Assembly: GCF_020509005.1 (NCBI RefSeq)
Contig: NC_063012.1
Location: forward strand, 806,001 to 870,000
From: Fulvia fulva
Taxonomy: Eukaryota > Ascomycota > Dothideomycetes > Mycosphaerellales > Mycosphaerellaceae
DNA length: 64,000 nt
Direction: 5' to 3'
Shown: piece by piece, positions 12,130 to 22,649 of the stretch
How positions within the stretch are numbered: position 1 is the first letter of the stretch
Layout: each line of letters begins with the position of its first letter
Notes under the pieces: generated by a model
Databases searched by the model: none
Told to the model about the DNA's origin: nothing
Seen by the model: the letters and a program-made list of their open reading frames with translations, nothing else
Translations under genes and position numbers: made by a program

Positions 12130-12537
12130 GCTTCGGTCGATAGCAATAGCAAAAAGCAACACGTTATACAAGTTTGATGTTCACGCTTTCCTTGTGTGGC
12201 GGTAGTTCTAAAAAAGTGATATAGACGTTAACGTATAGGAACATCCTGACCTTAATCCTACGAAACGTATTACTATAGCGACCAGAGGACGTAACGCTAG
12301 GTAGGTAAAGTCAGGTAATAGATACTAGGACACCATTCGAATTACGATAATCTTAGTACTTAAAGTCGTTAAATTTATCAAAGAGTAGTAGAGTAATATA
12401 ACGTGCTTTACTACCGAGCGGGCTATACTACCGAGCGGGCCACTTTTGCTAAGAACTGTACCACTTCTATAGATATAGCTATATAACCACTATTATAGCG
12501 TATATTGTCTTCAAACGAGGCCAAACTGACCTTAGCT
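12130..12537. other. Former 3' flank of the transporter gene grading into mutated repeat
   Basis: The first about 70 bases have normal CA/TG content and are probably the transporter's 3' UTR. From about 12210 CA and TG become rarer. A 15-bp motif TACTACCGAGCGGGC occurs twice, at 12409-12423 and 12426-12440. This may be the terminal region of the Pogo-like element that follows, but no partner inverted repeat was found. No gene is seen. Confidence 0.5.
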
Positions 12538-13110
12538 ATCTAGGCCACGAAACGCGACGCGACAATCACGAATCGACTTGCTATAAAGGTATACGACGCG
12601 TCTCGAACTATACTAGGGTATTAATTGAATAGACGACCTCCTCGTAGTGACTACGAGCCTAATTCGAAGAAGCTTATAGAGCTAGAAGAGAGGGTGATAC
12701 TTAAGTATATACTCGAGCTAGATCTTAGAGGTTTCCCGCTATTAAAGGCTAGTATACGAGTAATAGCCAATTTATTACTATAAGAGAAGGGTCTTAAGCC
12801 CGCTAGTCTTAATTAGGCAGACAGGTTTATTAGGCGGCATCGTGAGCTAAAGGTTTATATAACACGTAGATACGATCGTTAGCGAGCCCTAATAGAAGAT
12901 CTAGACGTAATCGAGATGTAGTTCTTACTTATACGTAATATAAAGGAGAAGTATAGCATCCTTAACTAGGACACCTATAACTTCGACGAGATAGGGTTTA
13001 TAATAGGTGTCATTACGTCTTAGAGCGTCATTACGGGTTTAGAAAGGCGTAGTAGAAAGAGGAAGGTTGTTTAATAGGGTAATAGAGAGGGAGTAGAGAG
13101 ATGGCGTATT
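12538..13110 (+). pseudogene. Pogo/Fot1-type transposase fragment (RIP-mutated)
   Basis: The + strand translation gives RPPRSDYEPNSKKLIELEERVILKYI, LDLRGFPLLKASIRVIANLL, FIRRHRELKVYITRRYDR, and YNFDEIGFIIGVITS near 12970-13020. This is the order of a CENP-B type helix-turn-helix followed by the first catalytic Asp block (NFDE.GF) of fungal Fot1/Pogo DDE transposases. Stops (TAG/TAA) occur where Gln or Trp would be expected. It ends near 13105 where LINE L2 begins, and the rest of the DDE domain is not found on the other side of L2, so the copy is truncated. Confidence 0.75.
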
Positions 13111-13310
13111 AGATAGATAGATAGATGATTCATTTACCCGTTGTGGTGCCCTCCGGCCCATGCGGGTTTATGTCTATATATGTTACTGCATAAGGTAGGA
13201 AACCTATTCCTAGGTAAAAACCTCCTCTCCTTCTCTAATAGCTTCCTTGCCATGAGTTCTCAGTTTTCCTTCCATTAGGGTGCACTAGTGTCATAGTGGT
13301 TAGCCTCTGA

Positions 13311-16300
13311 CTACCTTGTCTGCAACCCTAGAGTTGTCCCCCTCTTCCTGCTCTCCTCCTCCTTCTTTCTCTCCTCAATCCATCTCTCTGTTTCCCTAGT
13401 AAGAGAGAACTGCTCCAAAAATCCTTGGTGGATGATCCACCTTGTAATTCTCTGGAGGTCTCCCTTATTGCTGATCATGGCTTGGAAGTTTCTGTTCCTT
13501 GCCCTTGCCCTCCATTCACCTCTCCCTGTACTCCATTCTTTGCAGACCAGAAGTCTATGTTCGACATTCTGGGACAGGTAGCCGCATGGGCAACTCTTGT
13601 CTTCGATACCTGGGACTTTTCTCTGATGCAGGTATGCCCTGACTCCGATGTGTTCAGAGCGGATTTGTATTGCTATGCTTGCTTCTGACCTGGTCAGGTC
13701 TGAGTACAGTAGGTAGTTGTGGCTACCAAACTGTTGGAGTGCCTTTGGGGTTCCTGGCCTCTGTGGGGTTCTTGTCCATTCAGTCTTCCAGAGGAGTCCT
13801 GCCATCCTTTCAGCTAGAGACTGTTACTTCTTCCCTTGGCTGGCTGCTGATCCTCTCCCTTGAGCCCTTCTGTCCTGTTCCTGCTGGGCTAGGTGCAGCT
13901 GTTCTGTTAGTTCTTTGAACTTCTGCAGGTCCTGCTGCTTCTGTGGGGCTGGATTGGGTCTTGCTTGCCTGTGTCTTCTTGTGCACTGGCTCCTGATTTT
14001 GTTGACTGCCTTCTGGATTACTAGCTGGGCTGGGTATGCAGACGTCTTTCCTGCATACTGGTATCTCAACCCTTGAAGGTAGAGCTTGGCTGGTGGGGAG
14101 CCAGACTCCATTTCGACCACCCTTGTTGGAGTTGACTTGTATGCTCCAAGCACCTTTTTCAGACAGGAGGCTTGGGCTCTGCTGATGGGATCTGCAATTC
14201 TCTTTGGGATCTTGTCTTGGGCTGACCAGATCTGGGCTCTATATAGCATGGCTGGCTTCACAATGGCCTTGTACATAACCTTTGCTTTCGCAAATGTGGC
14301 TCCCTATGTGGAGGCTGTAAGCCTGTCAATTGATTGCCTGTTGTTGTCTGCTCTTGCCTGTGCTTTCTTGACCTGTGGTCCCCAGCTAAGCTTTGGATCC
14401 ATCCATATTCCTAGCACCCTTAATTCACTTGAGGGTTCTGTTGTGTGTCCCTGAATAGTGATTGGGGCTTGCATATTGTGTCTGTTTCTGGCTCTACTGA
14501 AGTGGATGAGTTGATACTTCTCTGGGGCAAATCTGGCTCCATGTTTCCTGGCCCATTCCTCACATTCCTTGTGTTTCTTCTGCAAGATTCTGCAGTTCTC
14601 TTCTGTGCTGTCTGACCAGGCTAGGATGTTTGTGTCATCTACAAACCCTGAGGCTGATGTGTTTCTGGAGTTTAGCTTTGCTGGCAGGTCTGCCATAAAG
14701 AGGAGAAACAGGATTGGAGACATTGTTGATCCCTGTGGGATTCCTGTCTCTGTAGGCATGCTGTCAGATTTGTATCTGCCCAGTCTTAGTCTTGTGGTTC
14801 TGCCTCGGAGGAAGGACTGGATAAACTGGACTGTCCAGTTGGGGATAGCCTTCTGTTTCAGGATGTGGATCAGCTTCTGGTGTGAGACATTGTCAAAGGC
14901 TCCTGATATGTCTAGTGAGAGGAGTGTGGCTGCTTTGTTGTTCCGAAAGTGCCATAGGGTCTTGATCTGCTCTGTGATAAGTTCCACAGCTGTTAGTGTT
15001 GATCTTTGTTTCCTGCCTCCCATCTGTTCTTCAGGAAGGATTCCATGTTCTTCAGCTAGGTTTGTCAGCCTTTCTGCTATGATCTTTTCCAGGAGTTTGC
15101 CTAGTGTGTTGAGCAAGGCAATAGGTCTGTATGCCTTTAGCTTTGTGTAGTCCTCTTTCTGTGGTTTTCTCAAGACCACAGTCAGTGACTCCTTGAAGTG
15201 TTTAGGGCAGTGTCCTTGGGCCATGCACTGTGAAAAGATGTTTGACAGTGCAGGGGAGATCTGGTCCTTGCATGTCTTGATGAACAAGTTTGGAATCCCA
15301 TCTGGTCCCGGGGCCTTGTTTCCTGAGAGTGTCTTAATGATGCTCTTGATCTCTCCCTCTCCCACTGTGCAGGATTGCTCTAGTGGTGTTGGATGCACAC
15401 TGCCCTCCAGATCCTGCAGGTCAGCTTCTACCTGTGTGCCAAAGAAATGTTTCCCCAATGCCTGTGCCTTTCCTGGGAGAGTGTGTTGGATTACTCCTTC
15501 CTGGTCTTCAATGTTTGGAAACTGGGGCAGCATGTTTCTGTCCTGTGTGGGTTGTCTTGCCCACTTTGCTAGTTTCCACATCTTCTCAGGATTCTGGGTA
15601 ATGGATCCAACTGTTGACCTCCACTCCAGCATCTTGTCCCTCTTGATCTGGGCCTTCTTGTCTCTGGTTGCCTGGTTGTATCTGTCCCATGCTTCCTGGG
15701 AGTGGCTCTGGGTAAGGGCTCTCCTGGCCTGCCTGGCTGCCTTGACCTTCTCTGAGCATTCCTTTGTCCAGAATGGCTTCTGGTACAGTGACTGTTTCTT
15801 TTCTCTGGTGTGGGCTGCCGCAGTTTCCTGCATTGTTCTAACCAGTTCTGCCACTGCTTGGTCTATGTCTAAGGCTGTTTCCAGTCTCCTGGTCTCTAGT
15901 CCAGCTAGCTTCTGTTCCAGGTCTTGTCTGATCTGTTCCCAGTTGGCTGCCTTCCAGGCCAGCTGAGGTTCTAGGTCTCCTTCCTGCTGTGTCTGTGTTT
16001 CAAACTCCACCTGAATTGGGAGGTGATCTGATGAGGACTCCAAGTCCTGGTTAACCCAGCATCTGGTGACCTTCTGCTGCAGGTCATGTGATGCAAAGCA
16101 CAGGTCAATGGTGTTTGAGCTTGCTCTCTGTGACCAGGTAGTTAGGCCCTTTGGGGTAACTAGGTGCATGTTGTTGCTTTGGGTAGTGGAGAGGAGTCTG
16201 TTAGCTAGGAAGTGATGGGCAGGTGCAAAGTCTGATCCCCATGTAGGATGGTGCAAGTTGAAGTCTCCCAGCACGATGTGTTGGGAGTCACTCTGCAGGA

Positions 16301-16697
16301 TGTCTGGCAGCTGTTGTAGGGTGCCCAGCTGGGTGCTGCTTCTGGAGCTGGGGGGTGGGTTGTATACACTGTGGATGTGGATGCTGCCTTGGTTGGTGTT
16401 GAGTCTGACTGAGGTGATGTCTCCCCCTTCCTGTTGGATTTGTTCCCAGCTGTCTGTTGCCATCTCTTTGCTGATGTACATGCATGTTCTAGGGGTGCCT
16501 TGTTTGGCTAGGAGTGTGTGATACCTTGGGTCGTTAGCAGTAGATGGTCTGTTAGATTTGCTGTTGATCCAAGGTTCCTGGACTGCAATAACTAGGTGTT
16601 TCTTTGGGTCCAGTGCTTGGAGAAAGCTTCTCTGGACCTTGTGCTGGCTTTTGTTGACGTTGTACTGGATAGTGGTAAGATTAGGTGTCTTAATCAT
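13311..16697 (-). pseudogene. L2 ORF2: APE endonuclease and reverse transcriptase, two nonsense codons
   Basis: The protein would cut target DNA and copy the element RNA at the nick. The first 797 codons are open (16697 down to 14304). Endonuclease: QEPW (Glu41), SVYNPPP (111-116), LGDFN (Asp145, Asn147), NTIDLC (195-200), SDHLP (Asp224, His225). RT: KAPGPDG (461-467), LSLDISGAFD (Asp596), GIPQGS (652-657), FVDD (685-688, catalytic Asp687-Asp688). A TAG at 14304-14306 stands where related LINEs have Trp, and a TAA at 13824-13826 likely replaces a Gln. Between and after them the frame stays open to 13311 and includes CPCG...H...C, a C-terminal Cys/His motif shared with L1. Total length would be about 1128 aa, normal for the family. 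The start ATG overlaps the ORF1 stop as ATGA. Confidence 0.9.
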
Positions 16698-17881
16698 GAC
16701 TCATCCATGCTGGTCTCCTGCTGGTCTTCTCGTGCTTCCTGCTGCTGGCTGCTATTTGGGATTGTGGTAAGGTTGAGCCTGCTTTGTGACGGGTCTCTTC
16801 CTGCAACCACAATTGATTTTGGTCTACCCATAGCAGGGTGGCCTTGGGCCTGTGTGGTCTCTTCTGTTCTGCCTCTTTTCAGAGGGTTGTAGACAGTCCT
16901 TAGGGGTTCTTGGGTGATTGTCCCTGTCTGGAATCTGATAGGGGTGTTGATCCTGGCTTCTCTTGCCCTCCTCTTTGCCTCAATCCTAGCTGTGCAGTCT
17001 TGGGACCAGGAAGGGTGTTTCTTTCCACAGCATGCACATCTGGCTTCACTCTTTGGGGCTGTGCAATTCTGTACTTTGTGGCTACCAGCACAGTGGGAAC
17101 AAGTGTCCTTTTGGCTTGGGCATCTAGTAGAGATATGACCATACTGTTGGCACTTGAAGCATTGCAGTAGTCTGTGGGTGCTTCTATGGATTTCTGTGTC
17201 CATTCTTTCGCATTCCCAGAAGATGCCCTTGTCAAGCACGGTGTTTGCCTGTTCTATAGTGCCTATCTAGAGCACTAGAGAAGACTCTCTCTTTGTGTCC
17301 TTTGTCTTTCTGTTGACCTATGCTGCTTTTGTGATCTATAGCCCTGGGCATACAGCCTGGTTCTGGTCCTGCAGCCTCTTAAGGTCTCCTTCAATGTCAA
17401 ACTTTGTGGTCGTCCCATAGGCAATAACCATATTTTGTTGGTGTGAGACCTTAGCCGTCTTGCCTAGTTTGACTGTCCACTCCTTCTGTGTCTCTAGCCT
17501 CTTCCTGTCTTACTCCTGTGCTGTGAACAGCTTAAGGACACCTCCCTTCTCTTCCCTGGCTCTAATGATGCCTTGTATCCCAATCTTCTGTATGATCTCC
17601 TTGCCTGACAGGCCCTCAATCTCTTTCTGCTCTTGCTAGTCGGAAATGTAGACCTTAATAGCTGTTTTCTGGGGGGGGGGAGGGTTTTGGGATGCAACTG
17701 CTGCCCAGGTTGGTTGGCTTAGTTTCTGGCCTTCCTGTGTCCTCTTCTTTGCTGCTGCTGCTACTGTCCTGTTAATGATCTGTCCTGTTTGGCTCCTTAG
17801 TGCCTTTAGCCCTCCAAGGAGCTCCAAAATCATCCCCTTAAGTGCTCTTTCTGGGTGCTCGCCATCTCCTGCCATTGCCAT
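16694..17881 (-). pseudogene. L2 ORF1: zinc-knuckle RNA-binding protein with several nonsense codons
   Basis: It starts MAMAGDGEHPERALKG at 17881 and ends TGA at 16694-16696. The C-terminal part is open from 17239 and carries three consecutive knuckles: CFKCQQYGHISTRC (CX2CX4HX4C), CSHCAGSHKVQNC (CX2CX3HX4C) and CACCGKKHPSWSQDC. These bind the element RNA in LINE ribonucleoproteins. Four TAG/TAA codons lie in the middle (about 17260-17640), each explicable as a RIP-type C-to-T of a CAG/CAA codon or similar, so the N-terminal and knuckle halves are now separated. A run of nine G at 17672-17680 sits in the frame. Confidence 0.85.
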
Positions 17882-17980
17882 TGTTTCTGCCTTCCTGCAG
17901 ACCTCCTTCCACTCGTTACTCTCCTGTTCCTAGTCGTTTCCTACGATCGCTATCATCGTGTCACGCCTCTAAGTAGGTCT

Positions 17981-18026
17981 TTTCTATCCCTTAGATATAG
18001 TAACGAATAGGTAGTCGTCTACGTAT
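17981..18026. other. Short spacer between L2 and L3
   Basis: A short stretch between the 5' end of L2 and the tetranucleotide tail of L3. No coding or regulatory signal is seen. Confidence 0.3.
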
Positions 18027-20830
18027 ATAGATAGATAGATAGATAGATTTGTCATTTACCTATATTATATAGACCTACTCCGTAACGAGTTCTAGGGCCG
18101 TCGTAGTAGACCGCCCTAGCCGGGCTCCTATCTACTCGGCCGGGAGGAACTAGTACTCCTCGGCTAGCTTAGAGATACGGTCGGCCGCGATACGCTCTAG
18201 CGCCTTCCCGATCGTACTTAGTAGGGCTATCGGGCGGTAGGCCTTCCCGACGTCGTATCTAGCCTTACCCTCCTTACGGAGGACGACTATATTCGAGTAC
18301 CGGAAAGGGGTCGGTACGTAGGACTACCGGAGGTATATCTTAAATAGCCCCGCGAGATACGGGGCGAGCGTCTAGCGGTAGTATTTAAGGAACCGGTTTA
18401 GGATCTTATCCGGTCTAGGGGCCTTATCTAGTAGTACTACTTTTAGTACTATTAGTACCTCCGCCTCTATTACCTCTTAGCTAGTCTCGAGCTCTACTAG
18501 GTATACGAAGCCCTCGATATCGTTAAGCCGAGCCGTAACCGGAGGAGAGAAGAACGCTTCTACTAATACGTCGGCTCTACCTTACTAGGTTTCCTAGAGG
18601 ATCTCTTATCTATTATAGATAGGCGGGAATTATAGTAGTAGCGGCGGCGTCCCCGGCTTTCTCGTACGCGCCTACTTAGCGAGCTTCTAGACCTTACTCT
18701 AGTCTCCTATAGCTTCTCTAACGGCGTCGCGCTACGTAATATTACCCTAGTAGCGGATAATTCTACCCTTCTTATTATCTAATAGGCGGTATTAGGCGTA
18801 TATAGCGTCCTATTTCGTCTCCTTCTACTAGCTCCTCGCCGCTACTATAGAGCGTACTACGTCTATATATTCCTATAACTAGGCTAGCGACGCGTACTTA
18901 GAGGGTCGGGCTTAGGGAATCCTATCCCGGATTACTCCCGCGATATACTACTATAGGTTCTCTACTACCGCGTCGAGTTCCGCCTCTAAGTAGAGGGGTA
19001 CCGGCGGTAGGAGGGCCGTTATTCGTTCCTTTAGGGCCTTATTAACCTCCTTCTAGTCTATATACTTCTACTAGGGCCGCGGTTCGAGGGCTAGTAGCGC
19101 TTATAGGTATACTATATTAAACGTCGTACGGATAGCTAGGTAGTCTAGGTAGCCGGTATCGAGTTCTAGGTCCGTATTATAGAAGACTATCCGCTAGGCT
19201 AACTATTAGGTCGCGAAGGTTAGGTTAAGTATCTAGGTCGTATTTTACTATTAGTACGTAACTATACCTACTAGGAGTACTAGGTTAAGGCCGGATACTT
19301 CTATTAGGCCGATAAGTATATTAGCGGCGTTATAGGCCGAGAGTACGCTATCCCCTCCCTATCTCGGGTAGTAGAGGTTAAGGTTACCGACTAGGATATA
19401 TATATCGGCGTCCTCTTAGAGGGCTCCTTTAGCTAGTAGAGGGTAGCCGACTAGCTATCGTCTTCTATCGAGCCCGGTATAGAGTACTAGTTATAGGCGT
19501 AATAGATAGCTACTATTTTACCGTCGGTAAGGCGGAGCCGTAGCGAAGCTACGTCGCTAGAGTAGGTATAAGTCGTCTACGTTATTATCGCGATTTCTTT
19601 ACTTACGTAGAAGTAGACCCGCGCTACCGGCTAGTTACCTTTAGGGACTACGAGGTAGTATCTCGGGTCTCCGAGTATCGTCTTCCCGTTCGTCTACTAT
19701 TCCTAGATAGCGACTACGTAGTATCGGCTAGGGTATAGGAGGCTAAGTAGCGGCTTCTAGGCCTTATTCTTACTCTTATTAGCGTTATACTATACGATAG
19801 TTAGCTAGGTAAGCGTATTTCTTATAGTTAGACTATTATATTAGCTATAGTTCTCCGTTCTACCTTCCTAATTAGGTATCGCCGTCCCCGCCCTCGCTAT
19901 CTTATCGCGGGGCCGCTACCGCTACCGGGGCTACTAGTAGGGGTACGTTTCCTCTATAAGGGCGGAATATCGTCGTATTAAGGTGCGTCTATCTAGGGGC
20001 CTAAGCCCGGGGGTCGGTAAGCGCTAGTTAACCTACTCCGTATACTAGGCGTCTATCGCCGTTCGGTCGCCTCTTCTTACCCCCTTCTATAACTAGCTAG
20101 AAACCGTCGGTATCGACCCTCGGTCGGTATAGTACGGTCGCTATTTCTCCTACCTATCGTACGCCTAGGCGCGCTCCTACCGCCTACTCCGCCGCCTACC
20201 TCTTTACTCTATACCTATATATCTACGCCTTATAGCCTCTACCGTAGTTAGCGTACTTACTTATCTCGGGTTAGGGGTAGTCGCGGGTATTATACGCTAT
20301 CGCGTAGTAGCTATACTAGGTCTCCCGTCGGTAGTATTTTATAGGATACCCGAATCCCTAGTACCGGAAGTACTAAGTTACTATATAGGTATAGTTATAC
20401 TTCTCTACGTAGTAGTACGAGTAAGCGAGGACTAGTCCCTTCTCTACGGCTTAGGCCCTCTAGCCGTTATACTTAAACGTAATTATAAGCGACGAGTATT
20501 TCCGCTCTATTCGTTCCGGCTTCTTTATCTAGTACGCCCGGGTAATAACGAGGCCTAGGATAGTAGCCTAGTTATCCTTCGCGATTACCGCTCCTATCGC
20601 TACCGGGCTAGTATCTACTAGGAAGGTATCGACTTAGATACCGTATATAAGGGTCTAGTATACTAGCGCGACTAGTATTACGCTCTTTATATTTAGTACC
20701 TCGACCGCCTAGGCTACGTTCTATAGGAGTGTCGGTCTCTCTACTATAGTTACGAGCGTATACCGTACGTCTCCGCTCCTTAGCTTCTAGGCTAGGAGAA
20801 AGGCTAATATAAAGGTAAGATATAAGATCT
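18027..20830 (-). mobile_element. L3: RIP-mutated LINE with the second half of its RT missing
   Basis: The + strand tail tagatagatagatagat (18027-18048) followed by ttgtcattta is the same 3' end as in L1 and L4, so L3 is a minus-strand LINE. On that strand ORF1 knuckle remnants (QYFRYQGFGYPIKYYRRETQ, near 20280-20350), an endonuclease (YYVVAIQE near 19700-19760; LNLYYPR-GGDS near 19340-19400) and the RT N-terminal part (VVLRKEGKARYDVGKAYRPIALL, then IGARLGRSTTTALELV, near 18090-18300) can be read. The RT then stops about 40 bp before the tail: the catalytic FVDD half and C-terminal region are absent. The 5' end is approximate. Confidence 0.8.
18085..20000 (-). pseudogene. L3 ORF2 remnant (endonuclease and N-terminal RT)
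   Basis: The frame shows the EN motifs and the early RT blocks listed for L3, riddled with RIP-type stops, and lacks everything after the STTTALELV block that precedes the first catalytic Asp. In L2 that block ends near residue 575 of about 1128, so roughly half of ORF2 is deleted. Confidence 0.75.
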
Positions 20831-21735
20831 TTATCTACCTTTTTTAAGATAACTAAGATAAAGTATTATAGATAAGATAGGCTAGAGAGATCTAGCTTAA
20901 GATAAAGGTAAAGTATAGTAAGGTTTATACTATATATATAATAGTAGTTATTTAAGAACTAATTAACTTCAAAATAATAGATAGTATAACTATTAGATAG
21001 GCCTAGGTCTATCTTAGTAATCTTATTAGAAGGATTACTAAAGTTAATCTAGTAGAGGCCTACTATAGAGAGCCTATAAGGAAGCTAAAGTACCTAATTT
21101 AAGCCCTACCTAAGGTATATCTTAAAACTAAGAATACTATCCTAGTGAAGCTAGGACTATTATATAAATATTGTTTTTGACTAATATAAATCGAGGCTAG
21201 AGGTTCTATCTAAGGGAGTAGTAATATTTACCGGGAGAGGTTTCTAGAGTAAGGTTATCTACTATCTCTATAATAGTAACTATATAATTAGAGAATACCT
21301 ATACCTCTCTAGAGCTAAGTATACTATTAAAAAGGACAAAGTTAATAGAGGAAGTACCTCGATTATAAAGAGATAATTATTACTACTAAGAGGGAGATCT
21401 CTATCCCTAAGCTTAAAGGATATCCTAGAGGTAATAAAAGACCTTATAAGGTAAGTAAATGTTACGGGTAAAGGGGCTATAGTATAGTCGGGTAAAGATA
21501 TATATAGTTACGCTAGCTATCTAAGAGGCCTAAGGGAAGGCGAATAGATAAGAAAATCGGAAGGGCGCTAGCGCGCGGAGTTACGGCCGATAGCGTCGAT
21601 ATATTGTAGGGTAGTACGTAAAGTAAGTAAAAGGGCTGTCTCGTAATAGTACCCCCCCTCCTTAAGGAAGGAGCTCCTACGACGTTACTACTACGTTTAG
21701 TACTCGAAGCGTATAGTAGACTATTACTAGTATAA
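20831..21735. other. Unassigned, RIP-mutated, AT-rich segment
   Basis: The base composition is more AT-rich than the flanking LINEs, with many TA runs (for example near 20925-20945). On the + strand a moderately open frame near 21020-21170 reads RRITKVNLVEAYYREPIRK, and another near 21430-21480 reads RPYKVSKCYG; neither is a recognised domain. A run of seven C followed by a small palindrome (CCTTAAGG, near 21650-21670) lies near its right end. It is probably another degraded element, class unknown. Confidence 0.35.
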
Positions 21736-21899
21736 CTATTATTACTTATTGATTGTCGACAGAACTATATACTCGGAACTAAACTAGTATACGTATAGGA
21801 AAACTATATCGTTAGGTAACGAGAAAGCGATACCGAGAAAATATATAACGTCGAAGTCGCCTATTCTACTACCGAAGGTACCTGTCTTCGAGGCTATAT

Positions 21900-22640
21900 C
21901 CTACTATTAGGGTAGACAGCTTGAAGTTTTCTTCACCCTGTTTCTTTAGCTCTAAACGCCGCGGAGGTGCCTAGCTACATTAGGTAACTCCTAGGCAATA
22001 GTAGCCTAGGCTACGGTACGGACGGCGCCTACGGCTCTATAGGTAAAGCTCCCCTAAGACAACTAGTAGTAACTTATAGAGGACGTAAAAAGTATAGAAA
22101 CTAACGATTAGCTCCTATACCGGTCTCTATAGGTAATGATCACTTAGCTACGTACGGCGCTTATACTATCGTATTACCGAGGGTAATAAGAAATAAGGAC
22201 GACGTCCTAGGCGATTAGTAAGGCCACTCGGAATTAACACCCCTATAGCTAGGTATCGGTCGCGGTATCGGTACTAGGCCCCCGGCTAACGTACGATATA
22301 GTTACGATCCGTATTATAGTAAAGGAAGACTAGGCCGAAGTTACGAAGCTATCGAATAACGAAAAACAAGGCAATCATAAATAGAACCGTCGCCCTAAGA
22401 TTCTACGGCGACCGTAAGGCTAGCCTATACCGGAACTAGCTAGCGGCGGTCGGGTATAAGCGCCCTAGGGCCGAGAATAATATAAAGAATACGTAACCTA
22501 GAGCGTATAGGAGGCTATATACTCTACTAGTTACGGCGAGGGAATCTAACTAGGCCCGGCTCCCCTTTAGTATATAACTAATAGGCGTAGACTAGGACGT
22601 ATAAGGTAGTAGGACATAGGACGCTATAGAGGAAATAATT
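21900..22640 (+). pseudogene. L4 ORF1 remnant lacking the zinc-knuckle region
   Basis: The sequence from about 21905 to 22361 matches the 5' part of L1 ORF1, then jumps to the sequence near the end of ORF1, skipping what corresponds to about L1 7567-8185. The skipped piece holds the zinc knuckles. Stops are present in all frames. Confidence 0.65.
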
Positions 22641-22649
22641 GTCGATACC

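Larger units (their letters stand above)
13111..17980 (-). mobile_element. L2: nearly un-mutated Tad-like LINE
   Basis: A minus-strand non-LTR retrotransposon with ORF1 and ORF2 and a 3' tail of ATCT repeats (on the + strand, gatagatagatagat at 13112-13127). Unlike its neighbours it keeps normal CA/TG frequencies and long open frames. Six in-frame stops interrupt the two ORFs, and every one is of a form that a single CpA-to-TpA or TpG-to-TpA transition would create. No clear target duplication was found and the 5' boundary near 17980 is approximate. It is a recent insertion relative to L1 and L3-L6. Confidence 0.88.

Noticed and set aside
12409..12440. Riboswitch or operator interpretation of the duplicated 15-mer
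   Set aside because: It sits in mutated repeat DNA beside a transposase fragment and no host gene follows it.
14086..16892. Several + strand open frames of 70-257 codons
   Set aside because: They lie opposite the L2 ORF2 and ORF1 frames, lack any domain and reflect the low stop frequency on the strand complementary to a real coding sequence.
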